Positions 10,795 to 22,760 of a stretch of 64,000 nucleotides of DNA are shown one piece after another. Positions within the stretch are counted from its first letter, which is position 1, and each line of letters opens with the position of its first letter. Source of the stretch: Juglans regia (taxonomy: Eukaryota > Streptophyta > Magnoliopsida > Fagales > Juglandaceae); the NCBI RefSeq assembly GCF_001411555.2, contig NC_049911.1, positions 5,650,209 to 5,714,208 of the forward strand. The letters are read 5' to 3'. A model generated the notes under the pieces. That model was not told where the DNA came from, searched no databases, and was given only the letters and a program-made list of their open reading frames with translations. The position numbers and the translations under genes are program-made.

Positions 10795-11007
10795 TATTGA
10801 CAGAATCAAATCCCACAAAATTAGCAATCTCTTAACATTAGGAAATTTGTCATTTAATTGTAATTAATTAGGAAATTTGTCTTTTTAATTGTAATTCTTT
10901 CCTTTTTCATAGTTACCATAGAAAGGTTAGGCTTGTATCTATTTAATTTCAGACGCTCTTACATTGTATTTCACTATTTTGAGATATAAAGAGTTCAATT
11001 CTTAACA
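10795..11007 (+). repeat. Copia 5' LTR
   Basis: It begins TATTGACAGAATC and ends TTCTTAACA. Its 213 bp equal the 3' LTR in length. The terminal dinucleotides are TA...CA instead of TG...CA in both LTRs. A TTTAATT-rich centre is shared with the 3' copy. Confidence 0.92.
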
Positions 11008-11055
11008 TGGTATCAGCCAAACAACGTTCCTAAGCTTCCCACCCCAACGCCTTCC

Positions 11056-11496
11056 ATGGCAACTTCCACCAATCCCCCTCATTCCCCTTATCTCTTTCAC
11101 CCATCTGATTCCCATAGCCTCATTCTAGTCTCTAGCATCCTAACTGGAGACAATTACCCCAAATGGCAAAAAGCTATGACCCGTGCTCTCAACACCAAAA
11201 ACAAACTTAGTTTTGTTGATGATACTCTTTCCCCACCCGCCACAGATTCACCAAACTATACTCAATGGAATCAAACCAAAGACATGGTTCTTACCTGGCT
11301 TCTTAACTCCATCAGTCCCTCCATCGCAAACTCTCTCGAATTCCATACTAATCCTCGTGAAGTGTGGCTCGACCTTCAATCCCGTTTCTGTCATGGGAAT
11401 AACGCGCGAGTCTATCACCTTAAACGAGAGTTATCCTCCCTACACCAAAATACCACATCCATTCATGAATACTACAACCAAATTAAACAACTCTAG
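11056..11496 (+). pseudogene. Copia gag (UBN2-type), truncated by a stop
   Basis: Starting at ATG 11056, 146 residues read as Copia gag: a LTGDNYPKWQKAM motif near the N-terminus, WLLNSISPSIA in the middle and VWLDLQSRF further on. TAG at 11494-11496 falls where the family usually has Trp (KQLWDEL), so it is probably a TGG-to-TAG change. The frame continues beyond it. A zinc knuckle follows at 11770-11835 (CSECG, then two copies of NGHTR, then RCW). There the NGHTR segment is duplicated in tandem and interrupted by another TAG. Confidence 0.85.
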
Positions 11497-11924
11497 GATG
11501 AACTAAGTCATCTCCAAAAATGCAGTAACCTTAAAGAATTTCAACAACAAGCAGATGATGAACAAGTTTACCAGTTTCTACTTGGCCTCAATGATTCTTT
11601 CTCCCAATTGAGAACCCAGATTTTGGCACTAGAACCCCTTCCCCCATCACCAAAATTTTCTCTATTTTGTTTCAGGAGGAACAACAACGGCTTCTTCAAC
11701 TTCGCAATCCTCCATCCAAGCTCCATAGCTTCGCCGCCCACTCCAGTGGCTCTCACAAACCACCACTAAAATGCTCGGAATGTGGCTAGAACGGACACAC
11801 CCGTGGCCGGAACGGACACACCCGTGACCGATGCTGGCGCCTCATCGGGTATCCTCCAGGCCATGAGCCCCGCACGAAATCACAACCCTCTCTTCTCGGC
11901 AAACCACCTCCTGCTCTACTATCG

Positions 11925-12840
11925 ATGGCTCACCAGGCGTCCTCCTCCACTATGAACCTGCCGACGCTCAGTCTCACTCCCGATCTCTACCAAAAGCTCA
12001 TGAATTTGCTTAGCCCCTCAACCCCTAACGCCAATTTCGTGGGTAATGTTTCTAACTCTCTCTCCTCTGCTCAAGGCCGAACATGGGTCATCGATAGTGG
12101 AGCTAGCCACCACATGTGCCATGATCGGACCTTCTTCTCCAAAATTTCCTCTCCCTCGCATGTTGTGAATGTGTGCTTATCCACAGGTGTTTTCTTCCAA
12201 TTGAACGGATCGGCACCATTCATTTGGCCGATTCCCTCATTTTGGCTAATGTCTATTGTGTCTCTTCCTTTAATTTCAATTTACTTTCTGTACCCCAACT
12301 CACCGCTAATAATACTTGTCTTGTCATTTTTTCCTCTACTCATTGTTTTTTTAGGACCCACAGTCGACGAAACTGATTGGAGCGGGTGAGTTTTGCAATG
12401 GATTTTATGTGTATCGGCCTCAACTCGTCACAACTCTTTCTATTCAAACTCTTGCTAATAAGATCCTATGGCACCAACACCTAGGTCATCCCTCTCGTTT
12501 AAATACTCCCACTCTTTTCAATAATAATTCTTGTATTATTTCTGATTGAGATGTTTGTGCTCGGTCGACACATTCTCGACTTCCTTTTCCTTTAAAAGCT
12601 AATAAAAGTACTTTTGCTTTTAATCGTATTTTTTGTGATATATGGGGTGGTTACCATACTTCTTCTATCTGCGGTGCTAATTATTTTCTTATAATTGTTG
12701 ATGATTTTTCTCGCTCCACATGGATTTATCTCATGTGACATAAATCTGAAGCATATACTCATCTCACACATTTTTTTACACTTATCCAGAATCAGTTCAA
12801 CACTATGATTAAAATTATAAGAACTGATAATGGACAATAA
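11925..12840 (+). pseudogene. Copia protease and integrase remains
   Basis: At about 12083 the frame reads WVIDSGASHHM, the aspartic protease active site with an intact DSG. After frame changes, WHQHLGHPS near 12470 is the pre-integrase motif. CDIWGG, VDDFSR and RTDNGQ (12630-12840) are integrase core pieces containing the expected Asp residues. Stops occur at DIW-proximal and RTDNGQ-distal sites, and frameshifts follow. No functional product is expected. Confidence 0.8.
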
Positions 12841-13081
12841 TTTCTATCTCACAAATTTCAAAATTATCTTCATGACCACGAGGATCATTCATGAACGTAC
12901 CTGCGTTGAGACTCCGCAACAAAATGGCGTTTCGGAGCACAAACACCAGCACCTTTTGAATGTCGTTCATAGTCTCTGATTTCAAGCACATTTACCCTTA
13001 AATTTTTGGGGTGAATGTGTTCTCACCACCGCTTATCTTATTAACCGCACTCGAGTCGTACTCTTCAAAACAAATCTCCTT

Positions 13082-14881
13082 TTGAACTCCTCTTCAATAT
13101 CCCACCAAGTTAAGCTCATTTACGCGTATTTGAATGTCTTTGTTACGCTCAAATCCTCCATGCTTCGAGCGATAAATTCTCACCTCGTGCCTCAAAATGC
13201 ATCTTTCTTGGCTATCCCGGTCAACATAAAGCTTACAAGCTTTACAACTTGGACACCTAAGCTATTTTTTATTCTCGTGATGTTACTTTTCATGAACAAA
13301 CATTCCCTTTTCAAACCGCTTCTTCCTCTCCCGATCCATCACTACCCATTATTCCTCTCCCTAGTTCCCGAACCCATAGCTTCTCCTACCTCCTCTACTT
13401 CTATTCCCGACCCACTCCCACCTCCACCATCTCCTCTCTCCATTCATCCTAAACGCACCACCACTCGCCCTGCATACCTTCAGGATTACGTCTGTCCGAT
13501 CATACACATGGAGTCCACTACATCCTCATCAATAGCATCAGCTTCAGGTACTGCTCATCCTTTATCTGTTTTTCTTTCCTATTCTTGTTTTTCTTCTTCT
13601 CATCTTACTTTTTTAACTGCTCTCACCACATTTGTTGACCCTTCCTGTTACTCCATTGCCATTTGCCATTCTCATTGGCGTGAGGCCATGGCTGCTGAAA
13701 TTCGAGCCTTAGAGGATAATGTCACTTGGACTCTTGAATCTCTTCCTCTTGGTAAGAAATCCATTGGATGTAAATGGGTTTTCAAAACTAAACTCAAAGC
13801 TGATGGATCCGTAGAGAGGCACAAAGCTCGACTAGTTGCTAAATGTTACACTCAAGTTGAAGGTCTTGACTACCACGAAACATTTGCTCCAGTTGCCAAA
13901 ATGATCATTGTCCGGTGTTTACTGGCAGTTCCTGCCACAAAAAATTGGGTCATCCAACAACTTGATGTCAACAATGCTTTTCTACATAGTGATCTTAATG
14001 AAGAAGTCTATATGACCCTCCCACCTGGATATTGCCCTAAGGTGGAGACTCGTGTGTGTCGGCTTTGGAAATCTCTATATGGCCTTAAACAAGCCTCCCG
14101 CAATTGGTTTTTTAAACTAACCACTATGCTTCTTGATGCAGGTTTTACTCAGTCTCAGGCAGACCACTCATTATTCACTCTTATCACTCACACAACCATC
14201 ACTATTGTCCTAATTTATGTTGATGACATCTTAGTTGCTGGCAATGATACTTCCCAGATCGACGTTTTCAAGAGCATTCTCTCTACACACTTCAAAACAA
14301 AGGATCTCAGCTCCCTCAAATATTTTCTTGGTCTTGAAGTTGTTTGCTCTCAGAAAAGCATCTTCCTCAACCAACGCAAGTACACACTTGATATCCTGAC
14401 TGATAGTGACCAACTTGGTGCCCGGACTGCTCACATTCCCATGGAACAAAATTTGAAGCTCACTGACCTTGATGGCTCTCTCCTCACCGACCTTAGTGCC
14501 TATCGACGACTGGTTGGACGTCTCATTTATCTAACTATAACACGCCCTGATATTGTTTTTGCAGTGAATATTCTCAGCCAGTTCATGCATGCTCCTCGAG
14601 ATCCACACATGCAAGCTGCCATCCGCGTTCTTCTCTATCTCAAAGGCAATCCCGGTCAAGGCATTTTTTTCTCATCATCTAGCAATTTGCATGTTACCGC
14701 TTACACAGACTCAAATTGGGCCAGCTACCCCACTACTCGAAGATCCACCACAAGGTTCTTCATTCAGCTGGGCACGAGCCCCATTTCTTGGCAAACAAAA
14801 AAACAGACGATAGTGGCACGTTCCTCTGCTAAAGCAGAATATCGCGCCATGGCAGTCACTACTTGCAACTCACCTGGCTGA
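13082..14881 (+). pseudogene. Copia reverse transcriptase region
   Basis: This open stretch covers the end of integrase, a Pro/Ser-rich spacer, and the reverse transcriptase: HWREAMAAEI, then VFKTKLKADGSVERHKARLV, LDVNNAFLH, GLKQASRNW and the catalytic YVDD at about 14217-14228. An RNase H part with ARSSAKAEYRAMA follows near 14815-14855. The frame is lost at about 14868 by a one-base deletion. The next frame (14863-15255) resumes with LTWLKQLL and runs to ADIFTKAL, the usual Copia C-terminus. The RT core itself looks intact. Confidence 0.88.
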
Positions 14882-15182
14882 AACAGCTCCTCGCAAATCT
14901 TGGTGTCTCTCATTCTGAGCCTATCAGTCTTTATTGTGACAATCAATCCGCTCTACACATCGCTCACAATCCTGTCTTTCACGAGTACACCAAACACATT
15001 GAGATTGATTGTCACATTGTTCATGATAAAATTTGGGCAGGCTTCCTTACAGCCGTTCACAGCTCTTCTCATGAGCAACTTGCCGACATCTTCACCAAAG
15101 CTTTGGGACATGACCTTTTTCACCACTTTCTCCGCAAGTTGGGTATTATATACAGATCTCTATGCACCAACTTGAGTGGGAG

Positions 15183-15395
15183 TATTGACAGAATCAAACC
15201 CCACAAAATTAGCAATCTCTTGACATTAGAAAATTTGTCATTTAATTGTAATTAATTAGGAAATTTGTCTTTTTAATTGTAATTCTTTCCTTTTTCATAG
15301 TTACCATAGAAAGGTTAGGCTTGTATCTATTTAATTTCAGACGCTCTTACATTGTATTTCACTGTTTTGAGATATAGAGAGTTCAATTCTTAACA
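15183..15395 (+). repeat. Copia 3' LTR
   Basis: Same length and ends as the 5' LTR, with five transitions between them by my count. It is preceded by a purine-rich tract and followed by the target duplication AATGT. Confidence 0.92.
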
Positions 15396-15400
15396 AATGT

Positions 15401-16423
15401 GTTGTTGTTGCAGTTTGTGATATGCATTTAAAAACAATGTGCTTTGCTATTTCAGGAAAACGAATTTTAAGAATAATTAAAGGAAGACAAAAGTGAACGA
15501 TCGATAATGATATGACAAGAATATTAAAGTGATCCGGCCAACATAAGTCTGCCTCGAGAACTTAATAAGTTTACTATGAATTTCTGTGTAGAATTGCTCA
15601 AAATGGCTTTAGAAATTGCTCAACATAAGGAGAAATGTGGTTTTAATAGAAAGCACCATGGTGATAGCAGAAAAGCACAAACAGAGACCGTGACAGAGGC
15701 ATTTGAAGGAAAAATTTCACTTATCATGATTATCAAATCTTTGCCTGTCTAAACATCTCATCTTCAAAACAGGATTCTATGCTTCACATATCCACTCAAA
15801 GAATAACTGATGCCAGGAAGATTGAACTTGGACTTCGGTTTTGATAGACATTGTTTCTCATCTTTAAGACTTAATTTAGGCTTTGCCTCTGAAATTAAGG
15901 TGGTCATTTGGTTACTATTTGATGTTAAGATTCCCTTAATCTACTCAGGTTGCATGCGTATTGGCAGTATTGCCCATGCATGTTTGATGTGAATTAGAAC
16001 ATTATTGCTCAAAGTGCACGTACGCTCCTGAGACACATTTGGAAATTGGAACTATACTAATACAGGATCCATTCGAAGCATATGTTTCAAGATTATCACA
16101 TGATGACAATGCCCTTGACTATTTCTGATGCTCTGTGATGATATATCCAATCATAATGAAACTCATGGTATCATTCATATCAAGATCATTTACAATATAA
16201 TTTCAAGATCATGCTTTTTCTTCCTTTCATTCTAATTAATCTCCCAAATATTTTTCAGAAACTACTATAGGTGCAATTTTTTGGAAGTATTTTTTAAATA
16301 ATTATATATTTATTATTTATTATTAATAATATTTTGGTATTGCACAAGGCTTTGGAACAAGGTTTATAGTACCGTGGCAATGTAGAATTGGCGCTTTTTT
16401 TCCGTAAAAATATTTAGTTTGGG
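15401..16423. other. Intergenic, nothing recognised
   Basis: There are only short frames and no motif or repeat that I can name. The sequence right of the Copia element presumably continues the sequence left of it. Confidence 0.4.
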
Positions 16424-17071
16424 GTTGTTGCTATGACTGTTCATCCGGATTTAGACTCGGGAACCCAGGTTTCAAACCCAAGCCTGATTAGCTTAGATCA
16501 AACCCGCGCTGAAATTTAGATGAATTCGAGTTATAAATCCGAAATCCAAGTTTAGAATCCTGAAACAAATAAAATGACATTTGGAAAAGACAGATTAACC
16601 GACAAAAATTGCATACTGAAATACTGTACCATTGCAGTTACCACCTCTACTAATCACTGGAGTTTGGAACTCTAAATTTTGTCACCAAACCCAAGAAAAC
16701 CGCACAAAGTCTCCAAAAAGCTGATTACAGGAATTCAACTATTCGACCCAGAAAATTATTGATAGAAACAAAGTTTCTCTTATGGTTCTTTCTTTCCTTT
16801 TTTGCACTTTCTCGCTAACTTTCTTTCTCAGCCACTAGAACCATTTACTGTTGTTTTGATTTTTGAACGTTTTGAAACTGAAACCTACATTCAAACTATA
16901 GAGAAATAAAAAAAAAAAAAAACAACCTGGTACCAAGTGTACCCGAGTTTTGCAACTCAGGTTTCAGTCTGGATTTCTTCCAGGCCGCAACCCAAAACCG
17001 GAATCTGATTTTCTGAGTTCCTAACCTGGTCGGAAAAAGATTCAACCTAGATGAATAGTCCTAGTCGTTGC
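16424..17071. mobile_element. Non-autonomous hAT-like element, 632 bp
   Basis: The element spans 16432-17063. The ends are imperfect inverted repeats: TATGACTGTTCATCCGG on the left, and TAGGACTATTCATCTAGG read inward from the right. They are flanked by 8-bp direct repeats GTTGTTGC (16424-16431) and GTCGTTGC (17064-17071), which match at 7 of 8. Subterminal repeats such as GGTTTCA and CGGATT occur in opposite orientation at the two ends. There is no coding capacity. An 8-bp duplication is the hAT signature. Confidence 0.65.
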
Positions 17072-17492
17072 GATCCATAATATTAGAGGTCGTTGTTGGT
17101 TCATTTCATCTTTATTTAGTTAGCTAGCTAGGCCCGGGATGAGATCGCTTGGGTCATTAGTGTTGGGCCTAAAAAGACTTATTCCGACGTTCTATGAATT
17201 GGATGTCTAATTTATATGAAATCCTAGCAAAAGTAATTGGTTAATTTACATGCCTGTCGATCAAAATTCATATAGAATAATGTTATTTTATCTTTTCATT
17301 TTAATTGCTCATATATTTAATTTTTTTTTATTTATTGATTAAGAAAATAACTATTAGTGTATTGATATTTTTTTTATTTTTTAAAAATATTTAAAGATGT
17401 TAAAAAAATATGAAAATAAAAAAATAAAAGAGATGAGTTTTGCCTAAACGGCATCCAATGATCATTTCTAGGCAGCAACCTAACATTATGCA

Positions 17493-17495
<3 letters not shown>

Positions 17496-17543
<48 letters not shown>

Positions 17544-17580
17544 TAGCGGTGAAGTTACGTGCGAGGCACGTTTGCCCTGT
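17496..17580. repeat. TA microsatellite with ACTAG...GTGCGAGGCACG motif
   Basis: A TA run (about 17496-17541) leads into TACTAGCGGTGAAGTTACG and then GTGCGAGGCACG, a short palindrome. A relative of the same block (TACTAG, then CACGTATGCCCTGTT) follows a TA run at 47359. It may mark the end of a Helitron-like or related non-coding repeat. The class is not settled. Confidence 0.4.
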
Positions 17581-17814
17581 ATTTAATTGTTCTAAAATAT
17601 AAACATATAATATAGAAGAAGAGAATTTAATGATAAGGTCTATGAGGATAATATAGATTATTCTAATTAGAAACTACTAATTTAAATAGCAATAAATTTA
17701 AACAAACAATAGGTTCAAGTAAGTTTGGAAAACAAACTATAGGTCTATGAGGATATTCAAGGTCTATATTAGACAATAATCTATATATTTAGAGTTAGTA
17801 TTGTATTTGGTGGA

Positions 17815-18385
17815 TGGAGAATGAAAATTTAGAATGTACTACCAACAAATATAAAAACTAAGAATTTTTTAGTATGAATTCAAGACGAAGTAGGTCAAAA
17901 CCAAAAACTTACAATGAAATCAACTCTTTAAACGAATAAAATAAAACAATAAATTTTGAAATCCATGAGAATGTTATATTTTATTTGTAGACTTTTATAT
18001 ATACATCACTATATGCTCATGATGATGCAAGGTCATAAACATTTTCAATCAAAATATATGTTTGAACAAACAAAAAACAACAATTGAAATAGATACATTC
18101 AGAGCATTGTTGGTTACCTTGGTACTATTAGAAATAGACGAAAGAAATCCAACCAAGTTAGCAAACTCAACCAAGCTGCAAAAAATGGAGAATAATAATT
18201 AGAAATGCACCACCAACAAAAATTATATGACTTTTTTAGTATGAATTGCAGACGAAAAATGTATAAATCAAAAACTCACAACCGAATCAACTATTTAAAC
18301 AAATAAAAGAAAGCAACAAATTTTGAAATTTTTTAGAACGTTATATTTTGTCTGCAGACTCTTATATATATACTACTATATGTTC
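17815..18385. repeat. Diverged direct repeat, about 200-bp units
   Basis: The segments 17815-18020 and 18187-18385 are alike: both carry ACCACCAACAAA-like starts, TTTTTTAGTATGAATT, AATCAACT..TTTAAAC and TTATATATA. The spacing is about 370 bases. No gene is seen. Confidence 0.55.
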
Positions 18386-18935
18386 ATTTGAATCATTAAA
18401 TAATTAATCATATTAACATCACTTATGAAGATAACTGGAAAGAAGAAATTTTGATAATAGAAGAGTAATGTATTTTAAAACCAATAATTGAATAAACATA
18501 AACGTAAGCCGGTTTGACGTACATTATTCTATACTATTTCACTTTGTTTATAATCCACTCAAACCTTGTGTCAACTAAAAAAGCCTCTTTTTTATTGCCT
18601 AGCCTTGGATTTTTTTTCTTGTTTTAGCCCCTGATCTCAGCTCATTTTGTTTTTGGGCTTGTTTGGAAAGTTAGACGAGATAAGAAAATCTCAAAATTTT
18701 TTAATTATTTTTGTAAATACTATTTAAATATAAAATACAATTTTTTCAAATTTCTGCTTTCATTTTCTTAAGACAAAGATCAATACAATACAAAAAGAAG
18801 TAAGCCAAAAGTTACGTGCCAGGGCAGGTCGACCATCCACATGCATAAAGGAAAATGTGGAGCAAGTTGCTTGCCAGTAGCTCCCAAACCCATTTTCAAT
18901 GTTCTGACATATTTTATTCAATGTTCTGTGTGCAG

Positions 18936-19308
18936 TACTGACTGGATTTTGTGTATCTCAGTATAGCTATACTGTTTTCTTCATGGACAGGTAAACAAAC
19001 ACTTTAATTTTCTGGCCGAGCATTAATTATTTATTAATTGCTCTTGATCTTCCTCCTCCTTACATGAACACGATGTGTGTAATTATATATATATATATAT
19101 ATATTAATTATACTTGATAAAATTATATATAGAGGTGGCTTGTTGGATGTATATTGGGGAAAGGCAAGCGGGAAAGATGCAGATGGCATATTTGAGATCC
19201 ATGTTAAATCAAGATATTAGTGTCTTTGACACTGAATCTTCAACCGGAAAGGTGATAGTTGCAATTACCAGTGACATTATTATTGTTCAAGATGCTATTT
19301 CTGAGAAG
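18936..19308 (+). pseudogene. ABCB-type (P-glycoprotein) transporter fragment, two exons
   Basis: Exon A (18936-18990, after TGTGCAG and before GTAAAC) reads Y-stop-LDFVYLSIAILFSSWT. Exon B (19133-19308, between AG and GTAATT) continues as [16 protein letters not shown], then [12 protein letters not shown] and ending DAISEK. This is the first transmembrane domain of plant ABCB transporters, where the family reads like WTEVACWMYTGERQ. The exons join in frame through a split Glu codon. A TGA stands where Ser (TCA) is expected in exon A. No further exons were found on either side, so this is a moved or truncated scrap, not a gene. Confidence 0.8.
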
Positions 19309-19811
19309 GTAATTTGAATTTCTTTCTTTAATTAATTATTTCTTGCAATTCTTTTATTTTATTTTATTTTATTTTATTTTTAATTTTTGGTTCCCGGCCT
19401 AGCTAACAGCTAATACCCAACCTCACACTAAGTACTCCTAGTCACTGAATATCTTAATAATTATATATGATCTCTTAAGTCTAGATTAATAATCATGTCG
19501 ATACCATATGTAGATACTTGGCCTTGGATCTGTTCACAAATCCGTGTGACATTTAAGAGTGCGTTCATAATGTTCATTTTCCCGTCTCATCTCTATCACA
19601 TTGTTCTGATGTAGCTGCATGCATTGTCTATCAACCATTAAATTAATGTTTATTATTTTTTAAAAATAATAATGGGAAAGAATCCCCTCTCTACCCTCTC
19701 TACACCCACCCTAGTACGTACACCCTGGCCTCACTTGTATTAGCTTAAACAGAAAAAAGTTTCTTCTAATTAACTTCAATGGGCTTTATGAAATTTTAAT
19801 GAAATAGACTC

Positions 19812-20370
19812 CTATTTAAACATTTCTATTTACATTATATTATATATTCATTTTTATGCAAAAAAAAAAAAAAAAGAAATGACTATTATTTATTAATATC
19901 AAATAATTAGATATTTTTAAACATATATTATTTTTTGTAGTGACTTTATAATGATTTTGACTATGATACTGATGTTATTAGGGACATTGCTAAGTTTTTC
20001 ATCTAGAGTTATTTTCTATCTAAACATTCCTATTTACATTATATTATATATTCAATTTTATGCAAAAAAACAAAGAATTGACTGATATTTATTAATAACA
20101 AATAATTAGATATTTTTTAACATAAATTATTGTAGTGAATTTATAATGATTTTGACTGGGATACCGATGTTATTAGGGATATTATTGAGTTTTTCATCTA
20201 AAGTTATTTTCTATCTAAACATTCCTATTAACATTATATTATATATTCAGTTTTATGCAAAAAAAAAAAAAAAAAAAAAACAATTGACTATTATTTATTA
20301 ATAACAAATAAATAGATATTTTTCAATATATATTATTTTTTTTAGTGAATTTATAATGATTTTATTATTA
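19812..20370. repeat. Tandem repeat, about 200-bp unit, three copies
   Basis: Units start near 19812, 20017 and 20213 with TATYTAAACATTYCTATT. Each has TATATTCA, an A-tract after TTTTATGC, and AATTTATAATGATTTT. The third is truncated. The A-tracts differ in length between copies. It is non-coding. Confidence 0.75.
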
Positions 20371-20399
20371 TTTTTTTCCCTCATTAATTTTTTTTTCCC

Positions 20400-20860
20400 T
20401 CACGTTGTCTCTCTGTGGCCCGAATGTTCCTCACGTCCATTCTCCTTCAGCCCAGCCAGGCGCCGCCGTGCGCCGGCCAGTCTCACCGCCACCACCGGGG
20501 AGTCCCTCTGACGCCGACGACCAACCGAGGCACCATTGATGTCCCCCACGAGCAGCCCTAGGTCTCCCCTGCGAAAACCCATCCGAAATGGGTTTCTTCC
20601 ATTTCTCTCAACCGGTGCCGCCGTACGCGGCCACCTACCGTCACGACCACCACAGACGACTCCCCCTCACGCCGGCGACCAACCCAGCCACCACCGATGT
20701 CCCCTACGCGCAGCCCAATCTGTCCCCCTTGGAAACCCATCCGAAATGGGTTTCTCCCATTTCTCTCAACCAGCGCAGCCGTTGGCGGCCACCCACGCCA
20801 CCACACCTCCACCACTTCATACCGGCGACAATCTCTACCAGACCCGGCCACCACGAAGTT
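20400..20860. repeat. C-rich tandem repeat, about 160-bp period
   Basis: Three related units stand out by GC content. They share GCCGCCGT..., CGCCGGCGACCAACC..., CCGATGTCCCC and the palindromic AACCCATCCGAAATGGGTT (about 20576 and 20738), followed by CCATTTCTCTCAACC. Long frames exist on both strands but look like products of the repeat, not genes. The minus-strand frame 20558-21106 has a hydrophobic start but no family I recognise. Confidence 0.6.
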
Positions 20861-21106
20861 CCCTTTCCCTCTCCATCGCACACTACCATTCACACGCACA
20901 CGGCAACTCTCTCTTCCTCTCGTCAAACCAAAAAGAAACATAGAAGAAAGAAAACAGAGATGCGAAAATACATCTGAAATAAAAATAAATATGCGAGAAA
21001 GAGAAGATGAAAAACAACATGCTGAAGTGAAATTAGGAATTTTTGCATACCAAACGACGAGAAGAAAACTCTCAAACAGCACGGCAAGAAATATTTCTTC
21101 CTCCAC

Positions 21107-22445
21107 TCGAATATGAAACGTCTGCAGATTCTACAAAATATCTTGCATTCCATCCCTTTTATAAGGCTAGATATTTTGGACTGTCCGAAAAAGAGCTAAC
21201 CAGATGTTTAATGTTCAACTAAGATGTAAAAATGTGACTGAATGAAATAAGATAGGAAGGAAATGAACGAGAAGAAGACGATGCCGCTGAATCCACTGAA
21301 TTTACTATTCACTACTGTTGATCTTATACATGCTTTTAAGTATTAGGAAGATATATATATATATATATATATTTATATATCCGATAAAACAACAGCTAGA
21401 TAACATGGAATGACATGAGATTGATGAGTCGCTCTGTGTTCTTCAAACAACAATATTGGCTTGCCTAGAGAGATGTTCGAGTAGGTCCTTAATTCAATCA
21501 AGTTGGTCTGAAGGATGGAGAAAATAGGGAACGTGTGTTCCACAATTGAAGTACAGACCCATTCCAATTTTAAATTTTTAAGAATAAAGGATAAGGTATG
21601 CGCAATACAGCTACATCAACCCGAGTAGAATCATGGAATTTTAACGTACATCATGACAACCTTAATTTGAGTTGCAAATACCAAAATTAAGTCTGATAGA
21701 GTCACTATGCCAAATTAAATATAAATTAATTGGTATCAACATGGTGATCTAATACATCCCAAATAATGAGACAATAAATAATTCAATAGAATTCAATATG
21801 TGGAGGAACAAGGCGCTGATATGTTTATGGTCCACTTTTTCTTGATATTTAGAAAGAAATTAAAGAGAAGAAAATAAAATTGAAGGCAGATAGAACATAT
21901 AAAACTTGGGTTATCTATCATTAATTCAATTTAGGTATAATAATTATCATAGATAATATTTACGTATCATGGGTTGGCAGTAATTCCTTGCCTGAGTAAT
22001 TATCAAGAACAAGAAGCCGCCACTGGCCCACTAGTGTTAATCTATTTAGCTAAAACAACACAAAACTAAATTTTTATTTATTTATTTTTAAATGAAAATA
22101 TTGTTTAAAGAAATAAGACTCGATTCTTTACTGAATACATCCAGCTCAAGGCTAGTTTAATTGGATAGTATTTTTAAAATATTCTATTATTATTTATTAT
22201 TTTATTATTATTTTACATAATTTTTATTATTATTTAATATTCTATCATTATTTTTTTATTTTTAGTATTACTATTCATAAAAGTTTTAAAATCACCTCAG
22301 TCCAAATATAACCTAACTCGCCATGTTCAATTGTGCTTTTAATGGAGACTTATTGAGAGAAAAATCCAAATTAAGGCACCCCTCGAAAGTTCATGACGTA
22401 TCATTATTCCATGGAAAAATATAATTTTAACGTAATGCATGGGTG
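21107..22445. other. Intergenic, nothing firm
   Basis: A TA run lies at about 21350-21372. AT-rich DNA at 22150-22310 resembles the centre of a small MITE but has no clear ends. There is no supported gene. Confidence 0.4.
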
Positions 22446-22451
22446 ATCTCC

Positions 22452-22760
22452 ACTACAACATAATTAATTTTTAGTGATAGTTAAGAAATTGTGACAGTCC
22501 TTAAATTATCACTAAACGGCTTTTTCTGTAACGGTTTCTGAAAATCGTCACTAAAGATAGATGTGATTTTTTTTACGTTCCAACGTATGAGAAATTTACG
22601 TTCGAACGTCAAATATACGTTCGAACCTTGTGGCTACTTACGTGCGAACGGGAAATGTTTTGGCGCCAACATTCGAACGTTAGTAATTAACGTTCGAACG
22701 TAAAATATTTTACGCCAATGTTCAAGTGTGAATTACTAATGTTCAAACGTTAATTGTAAA
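22452..22760. mobile_element. CACTA transposon terminus with subterminal repeats
   Basis: It begins CACTACAACATAATTAA, followed by TTTTTAGTGA and several CGTTCGAACGT variants at 22575-22755 (for example ACGTTCGAACGT, TTACGTGCGAACG, CGTTCGAACGTAAAAT). This is the layout of a CACTA end. A partner end was not found within a few kilobases, so the element is truncated or its right end is diverged. Confidence 0.55.

Larger units (their letters stand above)
10790..15400 (+). mobile_element. Full-length Ty1/Copia retrotransposon, disabled
   Basis: Two 213-bp LTRs (10795-11007 and 15183-15395) flank gag-pol, with the 5-bp target duplication AATGT at 10790-10794 and 15396-15400. A primer-binding site TGGTATCAGCC, matching initiator Met-tRNA, starts at 11008. 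A purine tract (GAGTGGGAG) abuts the 3' LTR. By my count the LTRs differ at 5 of 213 positions, all transitions, so the insertion is moderately old. The order gag, protease, integrase, RT, RNase H is that of Copia. Stops and frameshifts in gag, integrase and RNase H disable it. Confidence 0.95.

Noticed and set aside
10541..10867. Receptor-kinase-like C-terminus
   Set aside because: Similarity is a few residues only and no kinase motif lies upstream.
20558..21106. 182-residue minus-strand frame
   Set aside because: It reads through a C-rich tandem repeat, has equally long frames on the other strand, and shows no domain.
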